Below are positions 54,999 to 63,267 of a stretch of DNA of 64,000 nucleotides, piece by piece (position 1 is the first letter of the stretch; each line of letters begins with the position of its first letter). The notes beneath the pieces are model-generated. The model saw only the letters and a list, made by a program, of their open reading frames with translations, was not told the origin of the DNA and did not search any database. Made by a program: the position numbers and the translations under genes. Source of the stretch: DASXRU01 sp039933315. GTDB taxonomy: Bacteria > Acidobacteriota > Blastocatellia > Pyrinomonadales > Pyrinomonadaceae. The stretch spans positions 16,987 to 80,986 of the forward strand of contig JBDTOI010000001.1 in the NCBI GenBank assembly GCA_039933315.1. Reading direction: 5' to 3'.

Positions 54999-56321
54999 TT
55001 AGCGGGACATGTCATTGCGAAAAACGGCGCCGCCCTTCATTACAAATTGCACTCGTTCAAGCTCTGTAATATCGCGCAACGGATCCCCGGCAACGGCGAT
55101 GATGTCGGCATACTTTCCGGCTTCAATCGCGCCCAGGTCGTTGGGTCGTTCCAGCAGATTGGCAGCCACAATAGTCGCCGACTGAATTGCCTGCATAGGG
55201 GTCATGCCATACCGCACCATGTACGAAAACTCTTTTGCCTGGTTTTCGGTCCAGGCATAACCGCCAACGTCTGTGCCGTAGGCGATCTTCACGCCTTTCT
55301 TGACGGCCAGCGAAAATGCTTTTGCTTCAAGATCACGCATCGTCAACCAGATCGTGGCCCCGCCGGCGGCCCGTCCCTCGGCCACGTAAACTCCGACGTA
55401 GATGGTGGGGCACCAATAGACTCCTTGCTGTACCATTCGATCCATCATCTCTTCGTCGAGGCCGTAGCCGTGCTCGATAGAATCCACGCCCGCCTTGAGC
55501 GAGGCTTCAATTCCGTCACGGCCCATCGCGTGCGCGGCGACTCGGCGGCCGAGCCGGTGCGCTTCGCCGACCATCGCCTGCATCTCTTCATCCGTAAAGT
55601 TTACCCAACTGTGAAGGGCACCATCTTTCATAAAGTAACGACGGTCCGCATAGAATTTTATCCAGTCGGCGCCATACTTAACTTGTTCGCGCACCGCGCG
55701 GCGTATGTTGTCCGCGCCATCAACGATTTGCACTCCTTCCGGCATCTTCAATTCCCACGAGTAGCCGGATAGCGGATACATACCGGTGGCCGAAAACGCC
55801 CGTGTAGAGACGAACATGCGCGGCCCTGGTATCACGCCACGATTTATGGCCTGCTTAACATCGACATCCGCATACATGGCGCCTTCCGTTTCCAAATCAC
55901 GGAGGGTCGTAAAACCATTTGTTAAAGCTGTGCGGGCGGCTACGGTGGCCCGGATGGTGCGGTAAGGAATGGACTCCTTTAATAATTGTTCGTCGTAATC
56001 GGCGGCAGTTATGTCGCCCTGTAGCAGGATGTGGGTGTGACAGTCGGCCAGACCGGGCATTACGGTGGCGCCGGACAGATCAATGATTCTCGCCCGGGGA
56101 TCAATCAGAGCCTGAGTCTGCTGGAGTGGGCCAACCGCCTTAATGCGATCGCCTTCGATCAAGATGCCCTGATTCAGGTCAACGCGGCCGGCCCGTACAT
56201 TTATCAGCCTTCCAGCTTTTATGAAAATCAGGGCTGGCGTACTGGGACCAGGCGTCTGGCCTGGAGCGTAGCCGTGGGAAAGGCCTAATGCAATCAAGAG
56301 TAAAAACAAGGTCTTTTTCAT
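54999..56321 (-). CDS. Secreted metal-dependent amidohydrolase
   Basis: A 440-residue enzyme of the amidohydrolase superfamily with a signal peptide (MKKTLFLLLIALGLSHGYA). The binuclear metal motifs are clear: LADCHTHILL (HxH, about 94-96), DWIKFYAD (probable carboxylated Lys), RRVAAHAMG (His), IEHGYG (His) and YGTDVGG (Asp). Related secreted enzymes act as prolidase-like or imidazolonepropionase-like hydrolases; the substrate cannot be read. GGGAG stands 6 bases before the ATG. It diverges from the gene at 56569. Confidence 0.9.
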   Translation of the reverse strand: MKKTLFLLLIALGLSHGYAPGQTPGPSTPALIFIKAGRLINVRAGRVDLNQGILIEGDRIKAVGPLQQTQALIDPRARIIDLSGATVMPGLADCHTHILLQGDITAADYDEQLLKESIPYRTIRATVAARTALTNGFTTLRDLETEGAMYADVDVKQAINRGVIPGPRMFVSTRAFSATGMYPLSGYSWELKMPEGVQIVDGADNIRRAVREQVKYGADWIKFYADRRYFMKDGALHSWVNFTDEEMQAMVGEAHRLGRRVAAHAMGRDGIEASLKAGVDSIEHGYGLDEEMMDRMVQQGVYWCPTIYVGVYVAEGRAAGGATIWLTMRDLEAKAFSLAVKKGVKIAYGTDVGGYAWTENQAKEFSYMVRYGMTPMQAIQSATIVAANLLERPNDLGAIEAGKYADIIAVAGDPLRDITELERVQFVMKGGAVFRNDMSR

Positions 56322-56568
56322 AATCGCTCCCTGAGGCTAAATGACCATCAAATCTCAATCATGCAGCAAGCAACGCAGTGCCGGTCGGATTAATCAAAGT
56401 GCGGCCCTAATTCGGGGCACCTCAGCACGGGGAAATTTCCAAAATCTGAGCCTTTCGACGTATAATCAAGATGAGGCCGGTCAGAAACCGGTTTCCCCGC
56501 TAACAGGAACCGAAAAGATAGCTGCAACGCCCCCGTTATCCTCAAAGTTTCAAACAGGAGTTCAAAGA

Positions 56569-56967
56569 ATGCGTAAACTATTTATCGTCTCTCTCATAAT
56601 CGCTGCCACCTTCGCGGTCGGCTACGCGCAGGGAGGTAACCCTTCTCAGAACCCGGATGAGCCCCAGAACATGGGCATCGCCCCCAAGGCGCCGAACGGC
56701 ATTGGCCGCGCCGATGTGCGAGTCTATGACGAGGGCGGCAATCCTATCAGAAACGCCCTGGTCAAACTAGAATCCAACCGCTCGGACGGATACTTTTGTG
56801 AGACTGACTGGGGGCTCACCAACGATCGCGGCGTCATGGTCCTGCCACCGCTGCATTTGGGCGAGCTAAAGTTCAAAGTGAAGGCGAAAGGCTATCGTTC
56901 GCAGGAACTCAACATACCGGCCAGTTCCCTCAATGAGCCTGTACGAGTAACCCTGGTGCGAAAGTAG
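56569..56967 (+). CDS. Secreted carboxypeptidase-regulatory-like (Ig-fold) protein
   Basis: A 132-residue protein with a signal peptide (MRKLFIVSLIIAATFAVGYA) and one beta-sandwich domain: ADVRVYDEGGNPIRNALVKLES, then DRGVMVLPPLHLGELKFKVKA and YRSQELNIPASSLN. This is the pattern of carboxypeptidase D-like or SpaA-like Ig folds, common as surface or linker domains. AGGAG stands 8 bases before the ATG at 56569; the frame upstream to 56341 lacks start signals. A bidirectional terminator follows. Confidence 0.82.
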   Translation: MRKLFIVSLIIAATFAVGYAQGGNPSQNPDEPQNMGIAPKAPNGIGRADVRVYDEGGNPIRNALVKLESNRSDGYFCETDWGLTNDRGVMVLPPLHLGELKFKVKAKGYRSQELNIPASSLNEPVRVTLVRK

Positions 56968-56991
56968 ATCGAGTCATACTTCAAAAATAAG

Positions 56992-57027
56992 AAAGGGAGC
57001 ATGCATTGCTGCGTGCTCCCTTTTATT
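56992..57027. terminator. Bidirectional intrinsic terminator
   Basis: AAAGGGAGCA (56992-57001) pairs with TGCTCCCTTT (57014-57023), loop of 12 bases, T-run after on the plus strand and TTTCTTATTTTT after on the minus strand. It serves the Ig-fold gene and the zinc-ribbon gene. Confidence 0.88.
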
Positions 57028-57068
57028 TTGCTGCTGTTCCGAACGCGTCGGCGCCAATGTATCAGTTT

Positions 57069-57827
57069 CTAATGGGTGGCATTTGGCTGGGCAGATACAG
57101 ATACCACCGGCTTAACCTCAACCGGAGCGAAATAAAGTATGCGGTTGCAGTTGTCGCAGGTGATTACCTCTTCACCCCGGCGCACCTGCGCCATAACCTG
57201 CGGCCGCAGGGCCATCAAGCATGCCGTACAGGCGCCATTTCGAGCTTCGGCCATGGCCACACCACCGCGGATGCGCGCGCTTATGCGATTGTAGAGTGAA
57301 CTCATCGCCTTAGGGAGCGCGTTGAGCAGACCCTCGCGCTCAACGCGAAACGCAGCCACTTCATCTGCTTGTGTTCGCGTCTGCTCATCGAAAGCGGCGA
57401 ATCGTTCCGCCATATCCGATCCAAGCTTTTCGACTTCCGGCGCACGTTCTTTTAGATCGTTCTCCGCCTGTTCGAAGATTTCCATCTGCTCCAGAACCTG
57501 TGTCTCCAAAGTTGAGATCAGTTTTCGCGCCGCGTCGGCTTCGCGAATGGCGGCAGTGTATTCTTCCTGCTTCTTCGAGGACATCAGATTCCGATCAGCC
57601 CGCTCGGCGCGCGTGCGCTGTTCCTGAATCTCCGTTTCCAGCCGAGCGCGCTCATGGCGGGCCTGATCACGACGAGCTTCCATCGCACGAATTTCAAAGG
57701 CGCGCTGATCGAATTCCTTTTCGATCTCAGCGCGCCTCTCGGGTATTGCTTCTATTTCGGCTTGTAGTCTGCGGATGGTCGTATCGATGTTCTGTAAAGC
57801 GATTAATTGCGATAATTCCGCTTTCAC
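57069..57827 (-). CDS. Coiled-coil protein with C-terminal zinc ribbon (DUF164/zf-RING_7)
   Basis: A 252-residue protein: a long coiled coil (about 1-175; IRRLQAEIEAIPERRAEIEK, LETEIQEQRTRAERADRNL) with the KKQEEYTAAIREADA segment, then a C4 zinc ribbon (CTAC at about 200 and CDNC at about 225). This domain order is the FlgN-like/CdsZ or DUF164 family; some members are contractile-system or RNA-associated factors, so the role stays open. Start is a GTG at 57827 with GAGGAG 9 bases ahead. Convergent with the Ig-fold gene. Confidence 0.88.
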   Translation of the reverse strand: MKAELSQLIALQNIDTTIRRLQAEIEAIPERRAEIEKEFDQRAFEIRAMEARRDQARHERARLETEIQEQRTRAERADRNLMSSKKQEEYTAAIREADAARKLISTLETQVLEQMEIFEQAENDLKERAPEVEKLGSDMAERFAAFDEQTRTQADEVAAFRVEREGLLNALPKAMSSLYNRISARIRGGVAMAEARNGACTACLMALRPQVMAQVRRGEEVITCDNCNRILYFAPVEVKPVVSVSAQPNATH

Positions 57828-58043
57828 TCTTATCTACTCCTCAAAAGATCGGGTTTGTGAATGATTACTTTCATGTAGCAATAATCACACATCCCGGCGA
57901 CGAGTGCAAGAATTGAGGCCTGAAACGGGGTAATCCAGGACGACTTTGGCGCCCGAATTCTGAATAAGGATCAGCATTAGGCTGGATTACTTAGCCGATG
58001 GATTATCTGGAAAGAAAATCCGGCAGGCAACAAAATCCTCCGG

Positions 58044-58799
58044 TTATTTAAGATCGCCGTACAAATGCTGCAATACAACGGTAACCGCGATCGCCGCGGT
58101 TTCGGCACGCATCGTTCGTCCGCCAAGCGTCACGATTCGCCAGCCAGCGTTACGTGCCTGAGCCAGTTCTTCATCCGCCCAGCCACCTTCCGATCCGACC
58201 AAAGCTGTGATATCCGCCGGAGGTCCGGTTAAGGGCGTTTCCTGAAGCGGCGTACCGCCTTTCTCGGAGAACATGATCCGCCGCGCACCGGCGATTTTCT
58301 GGTCGACAAGCAAGGATGCGAAATCAGTCGGGCTTGAAACCTCCGGCACCAGGGCCCGCCCTGATTGCTTGGCTGCTTCCAGCGCAATACGCTGCCAACG
58401 CATGACGCGCTTCTGAGCGTCCGCACTGTCACGCAAACGAACATCAGCGCGCGTGGTAATCACCGGCACCACGCGCAACACGCCTAGTTCCGTAGCCTTC
58501 TGTACAAGCAGATCGAACTTTTCGCCTTTGAGGAGCGCCACGGCAAGCGTCAATTTCAATGGCGACTCCGGGGACGCAGGCTCGACTTCATCAATCAGCC
58601 TTAACGTGGATGAATCGCGTCCGAAGTCGTCAACGACACATTGGTATTCATGACCCTGGCCATCGAATACAAAGACCTCATCGCCGCGCGACAGACGCAG
58701 GACATCACGCAGATGGCGCGATTCGTCGCCGGCCAGGCTGACTATTTTGGCGTTGGCGTCAAAAGCGCCGGGCGGCGCAAAGAATCTTCGGCGGGTCAT
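58044..58799 (-). CDS. rsmE: 16S rRNA m3U1498 methyltransferase
   Basis: A 251-residue SPOUT methyltransferase that N3-methylates U1498 of 16S rRNA. It has the N-terminal PUA-like part (RRRFFAPPG ... HLRDVLRLSRGDEVFVFDG), LLKGEKFDLLVQKATELG, ALVGSEGGWADEE and LGGRTMRAETAAIAV, the knot and SAM-binding loops. The start ATG at 58799 overlaps the prmA stop (TAATG), typical translational coupling; this rules out the longer frame. Confidence 0.95.
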   Translation of the reverse strand: MTRRRFFAPPGAFDANAKIVSLAGDESRHLRDVLRLSRGDEVFVFDGQGHEYQCVVDDFGRDSSTLRLIDEVEPASPESPLKLTLAVALLKGEKFDLLVQKATELGVLRVVPVITTRADVRLRDSADAQKRVMRWQRIALEAAKQSGRALVPEVSSPTDFASLLVDQKIAGARRIMFSEKGGTPLQETPLTGPPADITALVGSEGGWADEELAQARNAGWRIVTLGGRTMRAETAAIAVTVVLQHLYGDLK

Positions 58800-59710
58800 T
58801 ACACAATTATCGCGGCCCATTCGCCGTCGGAGGCAATCTCGTATGATTCTGCAAGACCCAGGTCACTTAATCGCGATCGAACTGAATCAATTTGATCGGT
58901 CAGGATTCCGGAAAGAATCAGGCACCCGCAGGTCGCGTCAAGCAGTAACGGGAGTAGTTCAATAATTACATCTGCCGTGAGGTTGGCGCAGACACAATCG
59001 ACCGAGGCACTGGTTTCTGCAACTGTGCCTACCTGAAACGTGATGTTCGCCACGTTGTTCAGGCGAGCGTTCTCGCGTGCAATCGCGACGGCATCTGGAT
59101 CGGTATCGCACGCCTCGATGTGCGCACCCGGGAAAAGTTTGGCCGCGGCAATCGCCAGAATGCCCGTGCCAGTGCCGACATCAAGAAAGCTTCCGCCTTT
59201 GAAATATTTCTCGATTGCCTCGAGGCATAGGCGGGTTGTTTCGTGTGTGCCAGTGCCAAACGCCATACCCGGCTCAATGCGAATCACGATGCGGTCTCTG
59301 GCGTCTTTGATTTCACTCCAGGGCGGGGCGATCAGGAAACGTTCGCCAACCTCGACCGGCTGCCAGCCTTTCTTCCATTCCGTCAGCCAGTCTTGATCAC
59401 TGACCTCTCGAGTCGTGAATTGCAGCGGTAAGGTGGCGGAAATCTCATAGATGCGCAAGGCGTCCATTAACATGTCATGAACGAATTGATCCTCAATCGC
59501 TTCGCTGAAGTAAGCCGTAACCAACACGCTCCCATCATCGAGATCGCGAGACTCGGTCCCCAGCGCGCCCGCCTCCATCAAACCATAGGACAACGCCTCG
59601 GGAGCCGCTAGTGGGCCTATCACGTCAAGGGCAATCCACGCTTTCGCTGCGGGAGTCTCTGAATGCTTTGGCGGGAAAGAACCCTCTTCTTCTGACTGCT
59701 TACCAGTCAC
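58799..59710 (-). CDS. prmA: Ribosomal protein L11 methyltransferase
   Basis: A 303-residue SAM-dependent methyltransferase of ribosomal protein L11. The N-terminal substrate domain (AWIALDVIGPLAAPEALSYG ... DWLTEWKKGWQPVEVGERF) is followed by the SAM motif DVGTGTGILAIAAAKLF, EACDTDPDAVAIARENARLN and CANLTADVIIELLP. The start is a GTG at 59710 that overlaps the stop of the preceding gene in GTGA, and the stop overlaps rsmE, so the three genes are coupled. Confidence 0.95.
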   Translation of the reverse strand: MTGKQSEEEGSFPPKHSETPAAKAWIALDVIGPLAAPEALSYGLMEAGALGTESRDLDDGSVLVTAYFSEAIEDQFVHDMLMDALRIYEISATLPLQFTTREVSDQDWLTEWKKGWQPVEVGERFLIAPPWSEIKDARDRIVIRIEPGMAFGTGTHETTRLCLEAIEKYFKGGSFLDVGTGTGILAIAAAKLFPGAHIEACDTDPDAVAIARENARLNNVANITFQVGTVAETSASVDCVCANLTADVIIELLPLLLDATCGCLILSGILTDQIDSVRSRLSDLGLAESYEIASDGEWAAIIV

Positions 59711-60234
59711 TCCCTCGGATCCCCAAACTGCTCGACCAAAAACACCCAGAGCGTCTTTCCTTTGTTTGTGCCCCTGAGGCCGCCTGGGCTGATGAGATAC
59801 AAATCTACCAGCTCACCTTTCTTCAACTCCTCAGGAAAATACTTCGCCACGTCTTTCTGCACCGGCAGCCAGTGTTCTTCATTACCATCCTTAAACAGAA
59901 ACTCGGCATTGTAGAGGTTCGCGTATCCGGGATTCCGGTAATACGAGGTGGCCCACAATTCAATAAACTTGTTTCGTTCACTACTCAGAGCTCGAGACTC
60001 TCCTGTATATGTCAGGCTTACCACCGAGGGGAGTCTGGTGCCACGGAAAACAAACTGATTCTGATCGGGAAACCGCTTGAGGTTTTCTGCTTCCTCCAGA
60101 TCGTTGATCTTCAGTAGCTCCGGCATCGTCCGACGTTCGAAGTCCTTCCAGGGAAAACCCTGCCCCTGCGCGGTCGAGGGTATGAAAGCGAGTACAAACA
60201 GGAATATGCCAAGCCTAATGACTCTATGACTCAT
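59707..60234 (-). CDS. Secreted protein of unknown function coupled to prmA
   Basis: A 175-residue protein with a signal peptide (VIRLGIFLFVLAFIPSTAQG) and a mature part (WKDFERRTMPELLKINDLEE ... FVFRGTRLPSVVSLTYTG ... VAKYFPEELKKGELVDLYLI) with no recognised family. The end of its frame overlaps the prmA start by four bases, and era stands 31 bases upstream. Why a secreted protein should be tied to a ribosome methylase is not evident. Confidence 0.78.
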   Translation of the reverse strand: MSHRVIRLGIFLFVLAFIPSTAQGQGFPWKDFERRTMPELLKINDLEEAENLKRFPDQNQFVFRGTRLPSVVSLTYTGESRALSSERNKFIELWATSYYRNPGYANLYNAEFLFKDGNEEHWLPVQKDVAKYFPEELKKGELVDLYLISPGGLRGTNKGKTLWVFLVEQFGDPRE

Positions 60235-60265
60235 GATCGCTATTCACCATAGCGCTGCCAAAATC

Positions 60266-61189
60266 TCACCTGCTGCGAATCCCAAGGTCATCCAACAAAT
60301 ACTCTTTATTGCGCCACTCCTCTTCGACCTTAACAAATAGTTCCAGATGGCAGCGATGATCCAAAAGTTTCTCGATGTCCTGCCGGGCGCGTGTGCCCAC
60401 CCGCTTCAGGCGCTCGCCGCCGTGTCCGATGATTATTTTCTTCTGCGATGCCCGCTCGACAAAAATAGTGCAGTAAATCCGAGTGAAGTCGGGACGGACT
60501 TCTTCGAAACGTTCCGTGACTACGGCAGTGACGTAGGGGATCTCATCTCCCGTAGTCTCCAAAATCTTTTCGCGAACGATTTCGGCCGCCAGGGAGCGCG
60601 TTGACTGGTCGGTTAACTCATCCTCCCCAAAAATCGGCTCGCCCTCCGGCAGATGCTTGATCATCTCACCCAGCAAAACGTCAATCATGTCGCCCTTCAG
60701 CGCTGAAAGCGGTATCACCGATTCCCAGGACCGTTCCTGGCCGTACCACTCCATCAGAGGCAGCAGTTTTGATTTATCGGCTACCTTGTCGGTCTTGTTA
60801 AGCAGGAGTAGTGCCGTTTTATCTGCTTGCTTCACCAGATCGAGCACGAAGCGATCCCCATTGCCGGTCGAGACGGACGCATCGCGAATCAAGCAAACCA
60901 GATCCACGCCTTCCAGCGCATCGTGAACGGCGGCCATCATGCGGCGGTTCAGCGCATACCCGGGTTTATGAACGCCCGGAGTATCAACTAAGACGATCTG
61001 GCCGTCGGGTCGCGTGATGATTCCCTGGATTTTGAATCTGGTGGTTTGAGGTTTGTTGGAAACGGCGGCGATTTTCTCACCCACCAGCCGGTTCAGGAGA
61101 GTCGACTTGCCGGCATTGGGCCGGCCCACGAGGGCTACGTACCCGGCGCGATAGTCTGCCGCGAGTTCACTCTTTTGTTGTGGGGACAT
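60266..61189 (-). CDS. era: GTPase Era
   Basis: A 307-residue essential GTPase that binds 16S rRNA in 30S assembly. Motifs: G1 GRPNAGKSTLLNRL (about 23-36), G3 DTPGVHKPG, G4 NKTD, effector region QTTRFKIQG, and the C-terminal KH domain (IIGHGGERLKRVGTRARQDI). The 5' end overlaps the stop region of the small gene at 61167 by 23 bases, so it is co-transcribed with the zeta-like unit upstream. Confidence 0.97.
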   Translation of the reverse strand: MSPQQKSELAADYRAGYVALVGRPNAGKSTLLNRLVGEKIAAVSNKPQTTRFKIQGIITRPDGQIVLVDTPGVHKPGYALNRRMMAAVHDALEGVDLVCLIRDASVSTGNGDRFVLDLVKQADKTALLLLNKTDKVADKSKLLPLMEWYGQERSWESVIPLSALKGDMIDVLLGEMIKHLPEGEPIFGEDELTDQSTRSLAAEIVREKILETTGDEIPYVTAVVTERFEEVRPDFTRIYCTIFVERASQKKIIIGHGGERLKRVGTRARQDIEKLLDHRCHLELFVKVEEEWRNKEYLLDDLGIRSR

Positions 61190-61373
61190 CAGACAAGACT
61201 ACGATCTCTTCCGGCGGGATGATTACTACCTTGCCGTCTTTCCATGTGGCAATTGGATTGCCGAGCCGTTTGTGTATGAGCAACGCGTTGTTCACCGCGC
61301 GCTGTAAGACCGTTTCTATGGCGTCGCCATAGTCAATAAAGATGCGTTTTGTGAGCTTAATCTCAGGATCCAT
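61167..61373 (-). CDS. Small protein partnering the zeta-like kinase, possible antidote
   Basis: A 68-residue protein (MDPEIKLTKRIFIDYGDAIE at the start, VLSDVPTTKE at the end), with a helical middle (TVLQRAVNNALLIHKRLGNP) and IATWKDGKVVIIPPEEI at the end. The HKxxGNPIAxWxDGKVV-PPEEI pattern is one I know from small genes beside zeta-like kinases in several bacteria, where an antidote role is suspected; this is recollection, not a search. The ATG at 61373 stands two bases after the stop of the kinase frame (61376), and its 3' end overlaps era. An upstream TTG at 61400 lies inside the kinase frame. Confidence 0.75.
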   Translation of the reverse strand: MDPEIKLTKRIFIDYGDAIETVLQRAVNNALLIHKRLGNPIATWKDGKVVIIPPEEIVVLSDVPTTKE

Positions 61374-61375
61374 AG

Positions 61376-61958
61376 CTATGCGCCGCGAAACTTGTCCCAA
61401 AGCTCCGCCTGCAAAACTGTATCAGGCTCATTTCGGCCACCTCGCGCAACCTTCATTAAGCCAGGGGAGAAGGAATTATCATACACAGCCCAGGTATTAG
61501 CCAACCGGCCGGTAAAGCGCCCAGAAGTTCTTTAGGCCGGCTGCGTATCTTCTTCGTGTGACCTCGTCGGCCACATCATGCCCTCCCGAACGCACGCGCG
61601 AGCGCACGCGCTGAACCGCCAGCTCGGGACTTCGCAACCAGATAAACATTAACTGAAAGGTGTAGCCCTCCTTTAGCAGCGTTTGAATCCAGCCCGCATA
61701 GGACCGGGCCGCCAGCGTGCTCTCAAAGGCAAAGTTTCGTCTTTGTTCGGCGAGCGAGTGGAGCCTGCTCAACATAACGCGGCCGGCTGGGAGTGCGACG
61801 CTTGCCGGATCGAAACCAGAGAGCCCGAGTGCAATAGGATCGGCATTAACGTAGTCGCGGAGCTTGAGCGTGTCGCGCAAAAGAAAAGGAGCAAGCGTTG
61901 TTTTGCCTGCTCCGTTTGGGCCTCCGATGATAATTACTTGAGGCTCAGTATCAGTCAT
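61376..61958 (-). pseudogene. Zeta-like P-loop kinase, frameshifted near its C-terminus
   Basis: From the ATG at 61958 the frame codes a zeta/AAA_33-type kinase: Walker A GGPNGAGKTTLAPF (about 12-25), VNADPIALGLSGFDP, FAFESTLAARS, IWLRSPELAVQRVRSRV and NFWALYRPV. The frame then stops at 61497. If one base is skipped at 61502, translation goes on as ANTWAVYDNSFSPGLMKV and about 25 more residues to a TAG at 61376, which is exactly the C-terminus such kinases have (W-x-VYDNS). So a single extra base, a sequencing error or a programmed shift, breaks the gene. Intact it would be about 194 residues and phosphorylate a nucleotide-sugar or small molecule. Confidence 0.82.
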
Positions 61959-61988
61959 CAATTGTAGCTCTCTTCTCTTGTTTCTATT

Positions 61989-63146
61989 CTAGCCCTTTGC
62001 AGCCATCTCACCGTTCAGTTTTAGAATCTCGAGCGTCATCTCAGCGGCGGCGTACATATCTTTTACATCCAGCCATTCCTTGACGGTATGAATCGCGCGC
62101 ATGCCGGTGCCCAGATTGGCGCACTCAATGCCCCGGCGATTGAAAATGTTTGCATCGCAGCCACCGCCGGAAGCCATCGTTTTCACATCCAGCCCCATGC
62201 GCGACGCCGCCTGTAGAACTAACTGCACTACGTGAGAATTATCGGAGACGTTCATGGATGAGTACTCCCGTTGCACGTGCGCTTCGACCGACGCCTGCGT
62301 AGTCTTGCCGGCAACTGTGACTTCGTACTTTGCCGCCGCATCCTGGAAACATTTAGTCATGTGCTCGGTTTGCGCGTTAAGTTTTTCTTCGCTATGCGAT
62401 CGCGCTTCGCCCTTCATAACCACCAGATTGGGAATGATATTGGTGGCCATGCCACCCTCGATTTGGCCGATGTTCGCAGTCGTTTCTTCATCGATGCGAC
62501 CGAGTTTCATTGCGACAATGGCCTCGGCGGCAATCTTTATTGCAGAAATTCCTTCTTCGGGCGCGACGCCGGCGTGCGACTCAAGCCCGTGAATGCGGTA
62601 CTCCATGTGGTTCGCCGACGGCCCTTTAGTAAACAAGAATCCCGGATCGTCGGAGTCGAAAACAATGCCGTACCTGGATTTAATTTTCGACACGTCCACG
62701 TTCTTCGCTCCTAGTAATCCAACTTCTTCGCAAATAGAAAAAATGGCTTCAATTGGAGTGTGCGGAATGTTCTGTTCCTGGAGGCAGCGGATCGTTTCGA
62801 TGATTACGGAGCACCCGCTCTTGTCGTCGCCGCCGAGCACGGTGGTACCGTCGGTGCGAATGATGTCGCCTTCGACTATTGGCTTCACCCCTTCGCCGGG
62901 CACCACGGTGTCCATATGCGCGCTCATCATGATCGGATCTGCGCCGGGAATCGTTCCCGGGAAGCGAGCAATCACGTTTCCGGAGTTTCCGCCCACTTTT
63001 TCGCCGGCCTCGTCGATTTCGACCGTGGCGCCCAGGTCCTCACAATGTCGCTTGATCCGTTCGGCCACTTCACGCTCTTTGCGCGAATGACTATCGATCT
63101 GCACCAGTTCGAGAAGCAGGTTCTTAATGCGCTCTTGATTTATCAT
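61989..63146 (-). CDS. M20-family tripeptidase T-like peptidase
   Basis: A 385-residue zinc aminopeptidase close to PepT. Metal ligands and catalytic residues are in MSAHMDTVVPGEGV (His/Asp), GGDDKSGCSVII, SICEEVGLLGAKNVDV (Glu), VFDSDDPG, and the C-terminal GGGCDANIFNRRGIECANLG. The middle dimerisation domain is complete. It removes N-terminal residues from peptides in the cytoplasm. GGAGG stands 4-5 bases before the ATG. The zeta-like unit follows 30 bases on. Confidence 0.92.
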   Translation of the reverse strand: MINQERIKNLLLELVQIDSHSRKEREVAERIKRHCEDLGATVEIDEAGEKVGGNSGNVIARFPGTIPGADPIMMSAHMDTVVPGEGVKPIVEGDIIRTDGTTVLGGDDKSGCSVIIETIRCLQEQNIPHTPIEAIFSICEEVGLLGAKNVDVSKIKSRYGIVFDSDDPGFLFTKGPSANHMEYRIHGLESHAGVAPEEGISAIKIAAEAIVAMKLGRIDEETTANIGQIEGGMATNIIPNLVVMKGEARSHSEEKLNAQTEHMTKCFQDAAAKYEVTVAGKTTQASVEAHVQREYSSMNVSDNSHVVQLVLQAASRMGLDVKTMASGGGCDANIFNRRGIECANLGTGMRAIHTVKEWLDVKDMYAAAEMTLEILKLNGEMAAKG

Positions 63147-63267
63147 CGTCCCTCCGCGGAAGTTCTTTTTAGTCCGAGATCTAAGGTTGGCCGGAAATCC
63201 TACTACACGCGGAACAAAAAGCTAAAGATGCAGCCGTACACCCGCCCTCGACAACAACCGGACTATC

